The notes under the pieces: generated by a model
What the model saw: only the letters and a program-made list of their open reading frames with translations
The model's database searches: none
What the model was told of the DNA's origin: nothing
DNA from: Periplaneta americana
Lineage: Eukaryota > Arthropoda > Insecta > Blattodea > Blattidae
DNA length: 64,000 nt
Reading direction: 5' to 3'
NCBI RefSeq assembly: GCF_040183065.1
Contig: NC_091132.1
Coordinates: 158,756,102-158,820,101 of the forward strand
Translations under genes and position numbers: made by a program
Shown: positions 22,876 through 33,802 of the stretch, in pieces
How the letters are laid out: each line of letters begins with the position of its first letter
How positions within the stretch are numbered: the first letter of the stretch is position 1

Positions 22876-24619
22876 AATTTCGAATGTTATGTCGAGACTT
22901 GTCTCGCTCGTTTCTAACCCTACAAAGTTATCTCTCCTTTACTGCTGTAAAAAGTATTAATATTATACTGAACATGAACATAAACATAAAGAATGAACAG
23001 AAACACTTGCCAGTGTATTAGAGAGATCGTAGTGTGAGGTGGAGTCTGCATACCCAATAGCCTTGAGATGACTGCGTAATACAATTTTCATACAATTATG
23101 AAATGTTTATTTACCTGTATATCGATCTTGTGTAGGAAATCGGACAAATTCTCAACAAGGCATTATAAAAATTCATTGTAGAATTCCATACCTGTCTTCA
23201 CAATAAATGAAACTAATTTCCATATTAACAGACTTTACCGAACGTGCGTCAACAGTTCCCGCGCTGCAATAAGATGGCAAATCAAGTTACATATATCACA
23301 ACGGCATAATACATTTCGTATCAAATGTTTGCTTACCTGAATATTCTTCTTATCTGGTTTTCAGTAGGCTATATAGTTATATTCACTGTAAGCGTATGCT
23401 AGACTTCATTGCCTTTCCCAACGAGTTATAAAGAGGCCTTTGCCCGAATTCTCAAGAACAAAGATCTATGTTGCCGTGAATGTGGCAACTAAACCCAGTT
23501 CAGGGCTCGAGTTAAGCGCTGTCATGTTAACCATGAACATTTTAAAAGGGACGATAAAAAAAAAAAAAGAGTTAAATCTAGCACACATTCCATACGTCCT
23601 ACTACTCTTCAAAATTATAATGCCAAACATTCGCTTTATCATAGCTAAAATAACAGATACATGAAAAATTAAAAAGAAAATCCAAATCCAAACTTATTTA
23701 CAAATTCAATCGATTAAACCGTAGTGCAACCAGAATTTGGGACTGGGTACTTGAAAATTAAAAAAAAAAAAAAAAATGACTACTATAATACATCAGGTGA
23801 CAAAAATTTAATGTGTTATTACTTATAAATTACACTTTAAAATTCTCACTGTACTAAACAAACCCATTTGGTGCTGCGTCCACATAGACACAAATGCCTC
23901 ATATACTTTCTCAGCAACAATGTATTTATGCTCAAGAGCAATGCGTTGTGACATCCCAGTATGGTACCCTTAAAAAATGGCCTAGTTTCTTTCGCACGAC
24001 GTATCGACTATCGATTGTGCTGATGCCTAAACATGAGATGTACCACCTAAATTGTGGCTTCTTTAAAGTCGGAAGACTAACTGCATAAAATGAAAGTTAT
24101 CGTTTTTCGGTCTATTTTAGTATTTTCTACGTGTATCCCCAAATCATATGAAGGGGATATGAATAAATTAAGTCGACAAAAGGCACAATCAGCTAAACTA
24201 AAAAATTACCATTACCGGTATTAATTTTAAACTCTTATATTTGTTTGGTAATTAAAAAACGAAACTCAAATCACACGTCAATTCTGTGTGTGCTATAACG
24301 AAATATCGAATACTGACCTCGACTTCTACCAGGAAGACGCAAGTTGCGTGAATGTGAATGAAGAAATGTAGGCCTATGTAGGGATTACATCGTCCCGCAA
24401 CTAATACATTAATAAATTAAACCGTTGAAATTGGATTCCAGCTACTTCTACCTGTTTTCAGCTGCATCTTGGGCATAAAAATTACACTGACAACAATCAA
24501 ATGCAGCATCTGGAGGAGACAAGTATTGCACAGGTGAATTAGTTATTGAGGCACTATATCAGGGCTGGCCACCAAGAGCAAATTCTACTCTCTCACGGGG
24601 GGCCATATAACTTTCCTTC
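22876..24619. other. no gene recognised
   Basis: It is upstream of the minus-strand zinc-finger gene and could hold its non-coding first exon or promoter, but no specific signal was found. Poly-A tracts occur at 23558 and 23759. A CAGGGCTGGCCACC terminus at 24560 looks like a hAT-type end without a visible partner. Confidence 0.4.
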
Positions 24620-25849
24620 AATCCCATCAGGGTTGCCAGCTAAAGGAATCGAAACCGTCGTACTAACTTATAAAAATTGTCGTACTTCAGCCTAAAATTG
24701 TCGTACATTTCTCAACTTCCTAATATACAGGGACATCATTTTATTTTTACTTCAATTTTTATTGTACCTGAGTTTTTTAATGTACTTCACTCCCATCCCT
24801 TCTACTAATGAAGTTCAACCGTCCTCCACACAGAATCAAGACCGCATATAGTAAACAGCACTGAGTTAGCGAGTATAGTACGTTCCAGAAATATGTTCGC
24901 GTTTTCCAGTGACGAAAGAGCTTTCAATATTGAATCATATTTTCGCACAGGTACTGTCCGTTTACCTACGTCGCATCCCGATTTCCCCCACCTGCTTCTG
25001 CTTCCCCCTCTGTAAAAGCGGGGCTGTCTTAGCTTTTTCTGAAAACAATATTTTTCTGTTAGGAATTGGACGTTTACGTGATATTATACAGCTGTTTAAA
25101 GTAACTTAAATAAAAGGGCCTCGTTAAGTAAATAACTGTCACGTGATTTCCACTATTTCTATGATCCTGCGCCATAACCACTTGGACGGACAGTAGATAG
25201 CATGTCTGAGTAATTTTATCTGTGTAGGTCGGGCAGAAGTGAAGATTGAATTTACAGTACGTAAGGTACTCTTTTATAGAGTAGGTACAGAATTATTTCA
25301 ACATGAGTTACTAGTACGAAGGACGAAACTGGCAATTGGAATTAGATGCAATAGTCTATAGTGCGATAATATGAACAAAAGAACTGAAGCCTGTATCGAA
25401 ATGAACGGTCACCATTTTAAAAAATGTCTTTAAATATCCATATTATGATTATTTTTTAATTTAACTTCTTTCTCTATATTGTACGCTAATGTGCTGTAGA
25501 CAGTATAATATACACTGCATAATGAATACGTTCGCATGGATAACTCAGTTCGTGAGTAAAAACACTTATTCTTAATACAGTACTGTATTTTGATTAAACA
25601 AAAACCTAATGAAAATTATCGAACTCAAAATCGCGATATTTCCTAGTTTACGTAAATGGATGGACTACTTTTCTTCCCTCCTCTACCTAGTAGAGTGATT
25701 TGTTTGTGTTTTACGCCAGTATCATCCAACTTCAGTCATGGAAGGGGATAGCAAACTGTGTTTCCGGTTCTCTAAAGGTATAGCCAGGTTAATATTAAAA
25801 ATGTTAGTAAAAATAAAATGATGTCCCTGCACTTCTAGTTCACCGCTGT

Positions 25850-26050
25850 GTAGTAATGGTTAGCACGTCTGACTGTGAAACGAGAGGGCCAGAGTTGAAA
25901 TCCCGGATGAGACGAGTTATCTGGTTGACGTTGTTTCCAGGTTTTCCCTCTGCCCATTAAGAGCACATGCTGGTTAACTTTCGGCGCTGGAGTATTTCAC
26001 TGGCATTATCCCCTTCATGTCATTACGCAGTTGATAAAGAATCGCAAAAT
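25850..26050 (+). mobile_element. SINE S-a, diverged, inside the hAT element
   Basis: The head CACCGCTGTGTAGTAATGG, body GAGTTATCTGGTTGACG and tail region CCCCTTCATGTCATTACGC are recognisable in the same order as in family S-a. Confidence 0.75.
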
Positions 26051-26788
26051 AAATATATCTACCAGTAAATTTCAGTTCCAAATAAAAGTACTACTAATTA
26101 TAGTTCACATCCACAATGACATTGAGCATTGAAACAAATCACCACCCATTTCTTCATCATCAACACTGTCATCGCAGTAAGGCGTGCACGATGACGCTTG
26201 GTTAGAAACAACTTTCTCATATTTAAAGTCAGCAGAATTTGATCTTTGGCCGGCGCGGCGGCAGATAGGCCAATAAATGCGGCGGCTGAAAATTATATCA
26301 AATTAATTCATCTACAGTCGACTCAAACCCGACATCTCTATAATGTCGGCGCGTTTAGACTTCTTAATGCTACTGCGGTACTATTTAATTGATAATAGAT
26401 TTCCTTTATCGAACAAACAAGGAAGTTAATAAAATTAAACTCGTATTATTTTTATATAACCGCGCCGCCTACGTGAAACCTAGAGCTCAAGATGACAAAT
26501 TATGAATTGCGTGGCAAGCATAGTTACAGATCGATTTTCAAAGCATCCCCCCCTCCTTAAAAGCATGTTTCTTTCATATTAGTCCAGGACATATAAAATT
26601 AAGAAAACGTATCTAAAAGGGACGAATTAACCATAAATTTCGTTTTAATTATAGACCAGACATGGGCATCAGTAGTACATGTCGAACGGAGTCGAACGCA
26701 AGGACGTGATCTTCCTCCCTTCACACCCCTAGCTGGGGTACCTGTCCGACTGGTTGAAGCACTGGCGGTCAGCGGTGGATTTCACTAA

Positions 26789-26965
26789 AAAAATGTCGCT
26801 CACTAAGGAAGCTCCTGAAGTAGAAAAGTCCAAAAATATTATTTCCACAAAGAATGGGAAAATGAATTCTTTTGTTCCGAAGAAGGGGAAAGCGTTAGGT
26901 GCTTATTATGCTACAAAATTTTACTAGCACGTTGAGCGACATTATGAAAAGATTCGTTTTAATGG
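26789..26965 (+). pseudogene. hAT transposase N-terminal fragment
   Basis: The plus strand reads MSLTKEAPEVEKSKNIISTK and FVPKKGKALGAYYATKFY. After a shift it continues LSDIMKRF. This looks like the BED-like N-terminal segment ('YFFV-x-x-KGKALCLLCYK...') of Charlie/GTF2IRD2-type transposases, with the Cys ligands lost. It lies between the ends of the 3.4-kb hAT element and about 100 bases before the C-terminal piece, so most of the catalytic region is deleted. Confidence 0.55.
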
Positions 26966-27001
26966 AACATTTTTTTTTGTTTTATTTTGTATAATGATAG
27001 T

Positions 27002-27050
27002 AGTCCACACCTGTGGAGTAACGGTTAGCGCGTCTGGCCGCGAAACCCCA
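27002..27050 (+). mobile_element. SINE S-a head fragment
   Basis: CCACACCTGTGGAGTAACGG through GCGCGTCTGGCCGCGAAACC matches the tRNA-like head of S-a; the body is absent. Confidence 0.8.
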
Positions 27051-27067
27051 AGTGCAAGTGCACAAAT

Positions 27068-27328
27068 ATGGCGGGTTTAGATGTATATAAGCTTAAACAA
27101 CTTTGCAAAGTAAAATATTCACATCTTCGGAGTTTTGTTATGAAAATTGCTTCTATGTTTGGCTCAACCTTTATTTGTGAACAGTTTTTTTCTCAGTTGG
27201 CCATTGTAAAATCCAAATCAAGATCACGCATTTCAGACGAAAATTTATTCTATCAGCTCACAATTGCAATGTCTGACATAACTCCAAATTTTGAAATACT
27301 TGCTGATTTACGTGACGAAGAAGAATAA
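27068..27328 (+). pseudogene. hAT transposase C-terminal dimerisation segment
   Basis: The 86-residue reading contains YSHLRSFVMKIASMFGSTFI, CEQFFSQLAIVKSKSRSRIS and DENLFYQLTIAMSD. This matches the C-terminal dimerisation region of Charlie/GTF2IRD2-type hAT transposases ('MASMFGSTYVCEQ-x-FS-x-MKI-x-KS-x-x-RS-x-L-x-DE'). The catalytic core before it is missing, so it cannot transpose. It ends in a normal stop. Whether the small ORF is expressed is not visible. Confidence 0.85.
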
Positions 27329-28262
27329 AGGAATCCTTTCTTTTAAGGGCATGAGTCAATTGACGTAAATTTACAAAAACAACAAAGAACTACAGTACGA
27401 AGTTTAAAAGATAGCCTAACTGTTGTTTTTCTGTTTCTTAGTAATGAGCTTGATATTTTGTTAAGAATCTATTTTTCCTTAGTTTCTTAATTTTATTTTC
27501 AAAGGATGCAAATTAGTGACTGATGTCCTTTCAAAACAAATAGGTTCAGATTATGGCATTACTTTTTAACTGTTGTGGAATTGTACGTTTTATATCATTT
27601 TATAAGGTTTTTACAGTAATTGTTTGAATTAGAAATACAGTTATGTTTCAGCTTTTTGTAAAATAGTTTGCATTTGTTTTGGAAAATTTGTTTTCTTGCA
27701 TTGTCATTATTCATAAAAATAACATTTGTAGAAAACTGTGTGTCTTTTTGTCCTGCGTAATTACTTAACGTTCCGTGTTTAAATACTTCACGCGATCCAC
27801 CTCTGAGTATTACGTTAACAGGTGATGCGTGTTGCAGCAATCGGAGTAGTACGGCGCATCACTTTAAATGCCCACGTCTGTATATAGACCAACATTATAA
27901 GTTTACAATTATTTTTTCCCTTCAGTGAAATAGTTGTACAAAATTGCGTACGACATAGAGTGCGGTCGTACCTCGTACAATAAGTCAAAATAGTCGTATG
28001 CGTACGACTATAGTCGTACGTATGGCAACCCTGAATCCCATTCTTTCCCGCCGAACATCGCGCAGCGTTGATGCCGTAACGGGTCAATATTAAGCGTCCC
28101 TGTTAGAAGTTTGGATTCGTTCCAGGCGCCCAATCCTGCACAATACGTATGAACAATAATTATCCATTTCATTTGCGCAGGAAACTTTGCAGTCGCTGCT
28201 TTTCATACCTGTTTATTGCAATGTATTAGTAGAAATTCAATTTTGCCCGTCAACTGAAAATG

Positions 28263-28321
28263 AAATAGCGTCTGAATGAGATGAAGGCGATAATGCCGGT
28301 AAAATTAGTCCGGGGTCCAGC
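28263..28321 (-). mobile_element. SINE S-a, left part, split by a hAT insertion
   Basis: TAGCGTCTGAATGAGATGAA through GTCCGGGGTCCAG matches S-a and resumes at 32177 with GGTCCAGCACCGA. The last eight bases here are the duplicated target GGTCCAGC. Confidence 0.9.
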
Positions 28322-28687
28322 CAGTAACGTCGCCAGGAACAGAGCAAGGGGGGTGCGGATTGGGTGCGAGTTGTAAAAATGTGGTACATAAAAAACCCAA
28401 AATGTTCCCACATGCACTTGCGCGCATTTATTTTATATTTGCCTGTCATAACAGGTGACCATATAGGTCCGGAAAACAATTAACAAAATGTATATGTGGA
28501 ATAGAGAGAGAAATCAATATAACAGGTAGCAATCATAATACAATATGTAATTTAGGAAGTTAGAAAAATTAAATATTATATAAATGATTACGTAAAATGC
28601 CTATGGATTTCTTTAAGATATTTAAACAAATATTTTAAATATGTTGGGATGTCATATCATATTGTTTTAAAATGTCAGTAGTATGTA

Positions 28688-28737
28688 TCAAATATTCGTA
28701 TGAATGAGGTCTCGCCCACCTCATTCATAAGAATATT

Positions 28738-28807
<70 letters not shown>

Positions 28808-29138
28808 TTAGCAGTTTTCATTAAACTGATGTTGAATATGGCCATCAAAGTCATTTAATATGCGCTCTTGCATATATATGACGTATATGGTCTCAAATGC
28901 AGGTAGTAAGGCCGTAAAACAGTACTACGAGAGGGGTTCGGCCGGCGCCGTGGATCGTGTCCCTGCATAGTTCAGTTGATAAAGAGCACTCAGCGCGCAG
29001 AGCTGAGAGGTCCTGGGTTCGATTCCCGGTGCCGGTACGAATTTCTCTCGTATTTAACAGTAATAATACAACTGACTAGTTCACACTAGTCGTGTAATAT
29101 TCAATGAGGTGGGCGACACCTCATTCATACGAATATTT

Positions 29139-29185
<47 letters not shown>

Positions 29186-29432
29186 CAGTTTTCATTAAAC
29201 TGATGTTGAATATGGCCACAACATCATTTAATATGCGCTCCTGCATATATATGACGTATATCGTATCAAATGCAGGTAGTAAGGCCGTCAAATAACACTA
29301 CGAGAGAGGTTCGGCCGGCGCCGTGGATCGTGTCCTGGCATGGCTCAGTTGGTAAAGAGCGCGCAGAGCTGAGAAGTCCTGGGTTCGATTCCCGGTGCCG
29401 GTACGAATTTTTCTCGTATTTAACAGTAATTA
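28688..29432 (+). repeat. tandem pair of (AT)n + tRNA-like repeat units with fold-back
   Basis: Unit 1 (28713-29060) and unit 2 (29118-29432) share, in order, CCTCATTCATA, an (AT)n run, ACTGATGTTGAATATGGCC, a GCAGGTAGTAAGGCCGT block, TTCGGCCGGCGCCGTGGATC and a tRNA-like region. Those regions (about 28960-29040 and 29331-29405) have an A box (GGCTCAGTTGG in unit 2) and a B box (GGTTCGATTCCC). A hairpin of about 25-bp arms sits at 28688-28744. Confidence 0.85.
28741..28802. repeat. (AT)n microsatellite
   Basis: About 31 AT units; a shorter run is at 29141-29181 in the second unit. Confidence 0.95.
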
Positions 29433-29481
29433 TGTCAGTAGTATATTTATACGCTTATCCACGGGCACCAAAAGAAAACCC

Positions 29482-30154
29482 CTCACCTCCCAAGTGTATT
29501 CAATGCATTACAATGCATTGCCTCACGGTGTGGTCTGTGATTAGTTGTCATGAAACTGGTCGCCTGTATTTTGTTCAAGGAATGACGAGACAATATCTAT
29601 ACATAAAGGTTCTGAAGGAACGGCTTCTTTCACAAGTCCGTGAATGGTTATTTTGTACTCATGCACGACTCTGCGCCCTGTCACAAGGCAAATAAGGTGA
29701 CCAAATTCCTGTCTGACAACAAAATTAGGGTTCTAGATTGGCCTGGTAACTCTCCGAACCTTAATCCGATTGAAAATATTTGGGAGCTAATGAAGAGGCA
29801 AGTTCATTCAGAAATTACTACAAATAAACTATCTTTAATAGAAAAACTTATCAATGTGTGGCATCACGGCCAAGAAATTAAAAACTATTGTATCCAATGC
29901 ATTTCTAGTATGCCAAAGAGAGTTAAAGCTGTAATTGCTGCAAAGGGATGTGTGACAAAATATTAGTTTTCTTGTTTATTTCATTCCATATTCATTATTA
30001 CACAATTAAATATGTATTAATATTGTTTATAAACACTATTTAGAGTAATAAAGCTTTTCCAGTTGAGAAAATCCAAATTACTTGTGTTTTATGTGAATTT
30101 GAAGATGAAATTCCTACTTTTACCAAGTGTCTCTAATAATTTGATCACCCACTG
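29482..30154 (+). mobile_element. Tc1-like transposon, 5'-truncated, with DD34E transposase remnant
   Basis: Translation runs KCIQCITMHCLTVWSVISCH, ETGRLYFVQGMTRQ, then after a one-base shift MHDSAPCHKANKV and LDWPGNSPNLNPIENIW. The Asp of MHD and the Glu of PIEN are separated by 34 residues, the DD34E spacing of Tc1. The stop is at 29964-29966. The right end reads, inverted, CAGTGGGTGATCAAATTATT and abuts TA at 30155. No left TIR is found. The shift between the two frames disables it. It is inserted in the 3' part of the R2-like LINE. Confidence 0.88.
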
Positions 30155-30156
30155 TA

Positions 30157-31920
30157 TATCTCTCACTCAAGTGAGGAACACATGGGCTGTAAATGACTTG
30201 TTTTCCTTGATCAACTGCTAACGCTTGAGATACATCCTTTTCGAACCGTACAGTTGGGTCCAATATTACTGCCTTATTCTTTTGTCTATTAAGAGCAACT
30301 ATATCCACTTGTCTGTTACTGCCATCCTCGGATATACAATGTACTTCTTTATGTACTTCAAGATTTTTATTTTTCCTTAAATGTGAGGCAATATAACAGC
30401 GAACACTATGATGACGTATATTGCGCAATAAATCTCCTTTAGGACATAATCCTAGCGCATGATCAAGAGTCTCAGTCTCCTCACATTCTGGAGTTCTACA
30501 CTGTCGTGAAGTCGTTGTGCACCCTGGTACTGATCTTACTGCTGCAGTATTGCATGACATTTTAATGGCAGTGTCCATTCCGATGACGATAATCATTTTC
30601 TGTTACTCATCCAAGAATTTACTTTCGATTCATCTTGGGAAACTGATACTCCTTTTCCTTTATGCTGAAGACTAGCCCAAGCATTATAGGCTTCCTTTTG
30701 TAAATGTTTTCTAATTTGACGTCCAGTTTGTGGAACAGAATTGTTATTATATTGGATTGCTAAATTTCGTAAAGATTCTTCAATCTCGGACACTAAATTT
30801 TTACTAATATGAAGATGTTCATCATCAACCTGGAGGTCGACCTGGTTGGCTAGTTGGTATAGCGCTGGCCTTCTATGCCCAAGGTTGCGGGTTCGATCCC
30901 AGGCCAGGTCGATGGCATTTAAGTGTGCTTAAATGCGACAGGCTCATGTCAGTAGATTTACTGGCATGTAAAAGAACTCCTGCGGGACAAAATTCTGGCA
31001 CATCCGGCGAGGCTGATATAACCTCTGCTGTTGCGAGCGTCGTTAAATAAAATATAACATTTAACATCAACCTGGAGTAATGTCTTAGCAATATTAAATT
31101 GCTGAATATTAGCCTCCCATTCCATTTTCACCAAGTTCAATCCCCTAACATTTCGAGGAGCATAAGGCATATTATTCGGACAATCATGTGGTAGATTTAA
31201 CATTTCTATAATAGCTGACCGAATTAATTTATCGACATCTTCAAGAAAAGAAACTGGAATCATGCTCAATGGAAAATGTAAATGATAAGTAAATCCTGGT
31301 CATATAAATTGATTAAGAATGTGAAGTTTTTGATCTGGTTTCAAAAGTATGGAAGTTGATAAGCTATTTAGATCACTTTCTAGTTTTTTAATAAGATTAG
31401 TTCTATGAAGAACTATCTCATTTGAAAATGTAACACCAAGATACTTAATAACGTCACCATTTTTTTAAAAAATTGATATTTTGTCCATTTGGTAATAGTA
31501 GGTTTCCCTCTTCCATTTGACCATTACCAATACTGATAATGTTACACTTAGCTGGATTTATTTGCAGACCAAGGGAAGCTAAATTACTAATACTGAGATT
31601 GATAAGTTCTGTACCAGATTCTTCATACTTTCTAGTAATCACTATAACATCCGCAAAAGAAGCTACAACTGATAGCTTACTATTTTCTGGTTTTAAAGAG
31701 AAACCATATTCTTCAATGATTTCTGGTTCTGAAAGTTCTTGCAACATATCATTAATGGCTATGTTAAATAGCATGGGAGAAAGATGAGATCCCTGTGGTA
31801 AAGCTTTCAGAACATTTATACAGTCAGTTTTGTTTGGACCTGTTTCGACTCTGATATTGTTTTCTACAAGGTCAATTATAACACTTCTTAAATTTTCAGG
31901 CATATCAGTGCGAAGTTTAT
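30157..31920 (-). mobile_element. R2-like LINE (RT plus restriction-like endonuclease), 5'-truncated
   Basis: From the 5' side on the minus strand: RT motifs ALPQGSHLSPMLFNIAIND, SFADVIVITRK (the FADD box is FADV) and LGLQINPAKCNIISIG; then NNMPYAPRNVRGLNL; then NAWASLQHKGKGVS; then a zinc-ligand run RTPECEETETLDHALGLCPK; then RQVDIVALNRQKNKAVILDP, the core of the restriction-like endonuclease. This order is that of R2-superclade LINEs. Small frameshifts, the FADV box, a SINE at 30836-31064 and the Tc1 insertion at its 3' end make it inactive. R2 elements normally sit in 28S rDNA; no rDNA is present here. Confidence 0.85.
30836..31064 (+). mobile_element. tRNA-derived SINE (family S-b)
   Basis: A head with A box (GGCTAGTTGGTATAGCGC) and B box (GGTTCGATCCC), then ATTTAAGTGTGCTTAAATGC and an A-rich end after GTCGTTAAATAAAAT. 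Flanked by the 13-bp duplication CATCAACCTGGAG (30823-30835 and 31065-31077). It interrupts the R2-like coding region. Confidence 0.93.
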
Positions 31921-31932
31921 TAATATTACTAT

Positions 31933-31933
<1 letters not shown>

Positions 31934-31976
<43 letters not shown>

Positions 31977-31978
31977 GT
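31934..31978. repeat. (ATT)n microsatellite
   Basis: About 14 ATT units at the 5' truncation point of the R2-like LINE. Confidence 0.95.
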
Positions 31979-32176
31979 TCATCACATCCATAATGATACA
32001 CTAAGGGACGTAGTTTTTTCATATCCAAGAAATTGTTTGTTTGTTCTTGTTCTTCAAAATAACTTATGCCTAGTATATTTTTTTTAATAAATTGCGCTTT
32101 GGGGTGCGGAAAGGGGTGCTCCGATTTTTTATGAGGTGCTTGGGCACCTTTTCGCACCCCCCTAGCGACGTCCCTG

Positions 32177-32262
32177 GGTCCAGCACCGATAGTTGCCCAC
32201 CATTTGCTCCTATTGGGTTAAGAGAAACCCCCGGAAAAAAAACTCAAACAGGTAAAGTTAAA
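32177..32262 (-). mobile_element. SINE S-a, right part of the split copy
   Basis: Continues the 28263-28321 piece (GGTCCAGCACCGATAGTTGC ... CAGGTAAAG); the tRNA head is missing. Confidence 0.85.
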
Positions 32263-32286
32263 TATATTGAGACATAGGTGGCAATA

Positions 32287-32525
32287 ACAGATGAACGTTT
32301 TCGCCATGGTATGCCATCATTAAATCGTGAAAACCAGCATCTTACCGTAAACCATAAAATTGTATTCAGAAATCAGCAAACAAGAGTGCACACTAATATA
32401 ATTGAGAGCACATTACCAGCATATAACAGGCAAAGAAACCTTTCTCAATACACATTCAAGAAATTATTGAAAAAAGGGAGAAGACATAAAAACAATTTTT
32501 TTTTAATTGTTGCAAAAATACAGTA
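32287..32525 (+). pseudogene. Merlin/IS1016-like transposase remnant
   Basis: The reading includes NRENQHLTVNHKIVFRNQQT, RVHTNIIESTLPAYNRQ and QYTFKKLLKKG. The pattern 'H-x-TVNHS...F...T-x-x-HTN-x-IE-x-x-W-x-x-K' is that of ISXO2-like DDE transposases (Merlin in animals). The W is lost and upstream catalytic parts are not found. The assignment rests on a short motif. Confidence 0.45.
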
Positions 32526-32734
32526 GATTGTAGCAAGACATATATACTGTTCATTTGATGTTAATCATTACATGACATGAAAAATTACATGATAGAATAA
32601 AGAAAGTTAGAACTATCAATTTCTATTCATTTACTATTACATTCTTAAAAAGTGTAGAGATATATTATGTAGGCCTAAAAATGGTTATCACGAGAAGAGC
32701 CAAGGCAAACTTTGATACTTGTGTACTATAATTT

Positions 32735-33105
32735 ATTTTATTTCATTTTTATTTGTCCATAAGACAGTTAAAACATAGGACTTGTCAAAAAGAGAGAGAT
32801 AAAATAATTAAAACAGAAAACAATAATTAAAATAGATAAAAATGTAATAAAGAAGGACCAATGTAAACTCACACGTATTTCATCTAAATTGTAGGGACAG
32901 AGGTTTGTTAAAATTCTTTTGATGTGTGTTTTAAAATATCTTAAATCATTCGTATTTTTAATTTCATGAGGCAAACCATTATATATTTTTAAGCCATTGC
33001 CCATATACGTGTTCGTGAAACTTGTCAATCGATGTGCTGGATTATTAAAAGTTTCCTTAAAACGAGTGTTGTAATAATGAAAATCACTATTTCGATAATA
33101 TTCCT
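32735..33105 (-). mobile_element. LINE 3' end fragment
   Basis: The minus strand reads FHYYNTRFKETFNNPAHRL, then GNGLKIYNGLPHEIKNTND and LRYFKTHIKRIL, a common C-terminus of Jockey-like LINE polyproteins. The upstream RT is absent. Confidence 0.7.
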
Positions 33106-33718
33106 ACAATATATCTACCTACAAAATACAACAATAAATAAATAAATATGTAAATAAATAAAGCAGTGAGTACCTTTACCATATCAAGATTTGTAAATTT
33201 ATTGTTGAATAGTTATAATATTCTCTGACAATGTACCCACACAAAACCCCTACTATATTTTGCTGGTGATATCGCCATCTTGTAATGTCACTGTGACGTC
33301 ATCATGCTGTTTCATAAGCTGGTATCATAATGTACACTATTCTTTTACTATATAGGATATCGCTTAATTTTCGTAAAGTTTAACGAAGTATGCGGTCACA
33401 TCATGGCCGACATAAAAACAATACAAGTAGCCTAAATGACACTACAAAAAAAAAAAAAAAAAAAAAGAAGGAAAAATTACATACAATTTCACGATATCCC
33501 ATTGCAAAAAATAGCTCTTGTTGACAATAGGACATCAACACAACTCATGATACATTTTAAAAAAGAACCCGTCTGCTCTTGACAATGGGATATCAACAAA
33601 ATTTTAGGATATCCCATTTTCAAAACGAACATATCCGCCCTTATTTGAAATAGAATATCACCAACACAAAACATCTCTACCAAAATAAGTAAAATACCAA
33701 GCATATCACAAACCTGAA
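33106..33718. other. no gene recognised; poly-A and short repeats
   Basis: A poly-A tract lies at 33446-33466. Diverged repeats of GATATCCCATT and its complement occur at 33492, 33584 and 33609. Confidence 0.5.
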
Positions 33719-33742
33719 AAAAAAAACACACGCACGCACGCG

Positions 33743-33800
<58 letters not shown>
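33719..33800. repeat. (AC)n/(GC)n microsatellite
   Basis: An A tract, then ACGC and CG units, then about 24 AC units. Confidence 0.95.

Positions 33801-33802
<2 letters not shown>

Larger units (their letters stand above)
24628..28033 (+). mobile_element. hAT element, 3.4 kb, degraded (Charlie/GTF2IRD2-like)
   Basis: The ends are CAGGGTTGCCAG and TGGCAACCCTG, flanked by perfect 8-bp duplications AATCCCAT (24620-24627 and 28034-28041). Transposase survives as two plus-strand pieces (26789-26965 and 27068-27328). A diverged SINE (25850-26050) and a SINE head (27002-27050) are inserted. The 921-bp element at 42056-42976 shares the ends and internal blocks such as AACAAATCACCA and GATGACGCTTG. 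Terminal GTCGTAC motifs repeat near both ends. Confidence 0.92.
28322..32176. mobile_element. hAT-ended composite element, 3.9 kb, with nested insertions
   Basis: Left end CAGTAACGTCGCCAGG and right end reverse-complemented CAGGGACGTCGCTAGG form TIRs, extending to a shared GGGGGGTGCG block. Perfect 8-bp duplications GGTCCAGC flank it (28314-28321 and 32177-32184) inside a SINE S-a copy. No hAT transposase was recognised inside. The interior holds a tandem tRNA-like repeat pair (28688-29432), a Tc1 remnant, an R2-like LINE and a SINE. Confidence 0.85.

Noticed and set aside
24560-24619. Separate hAT MITE starting CAGGGCTGGCCACC
   Set aside because: No matching inverted end or target duplication was found within a few kilobases.
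28960-29040. Genuine tRNA gene
   Set aside because: A and B boxes are present but the acceptor and anticodon arms do not fold convincingly and the unit is duplicated with flanking repeat; treated as tRNA-derived. The same reasoning applies to 30836, 47477, 48531, 58200 and 58558.
30120-30156. Last residues of the R2-like reading (GDQIIRDTW)
   Set aside because: They are translated from the Tc1 terminal repeat inserted at TA 30155, not from the LINE.
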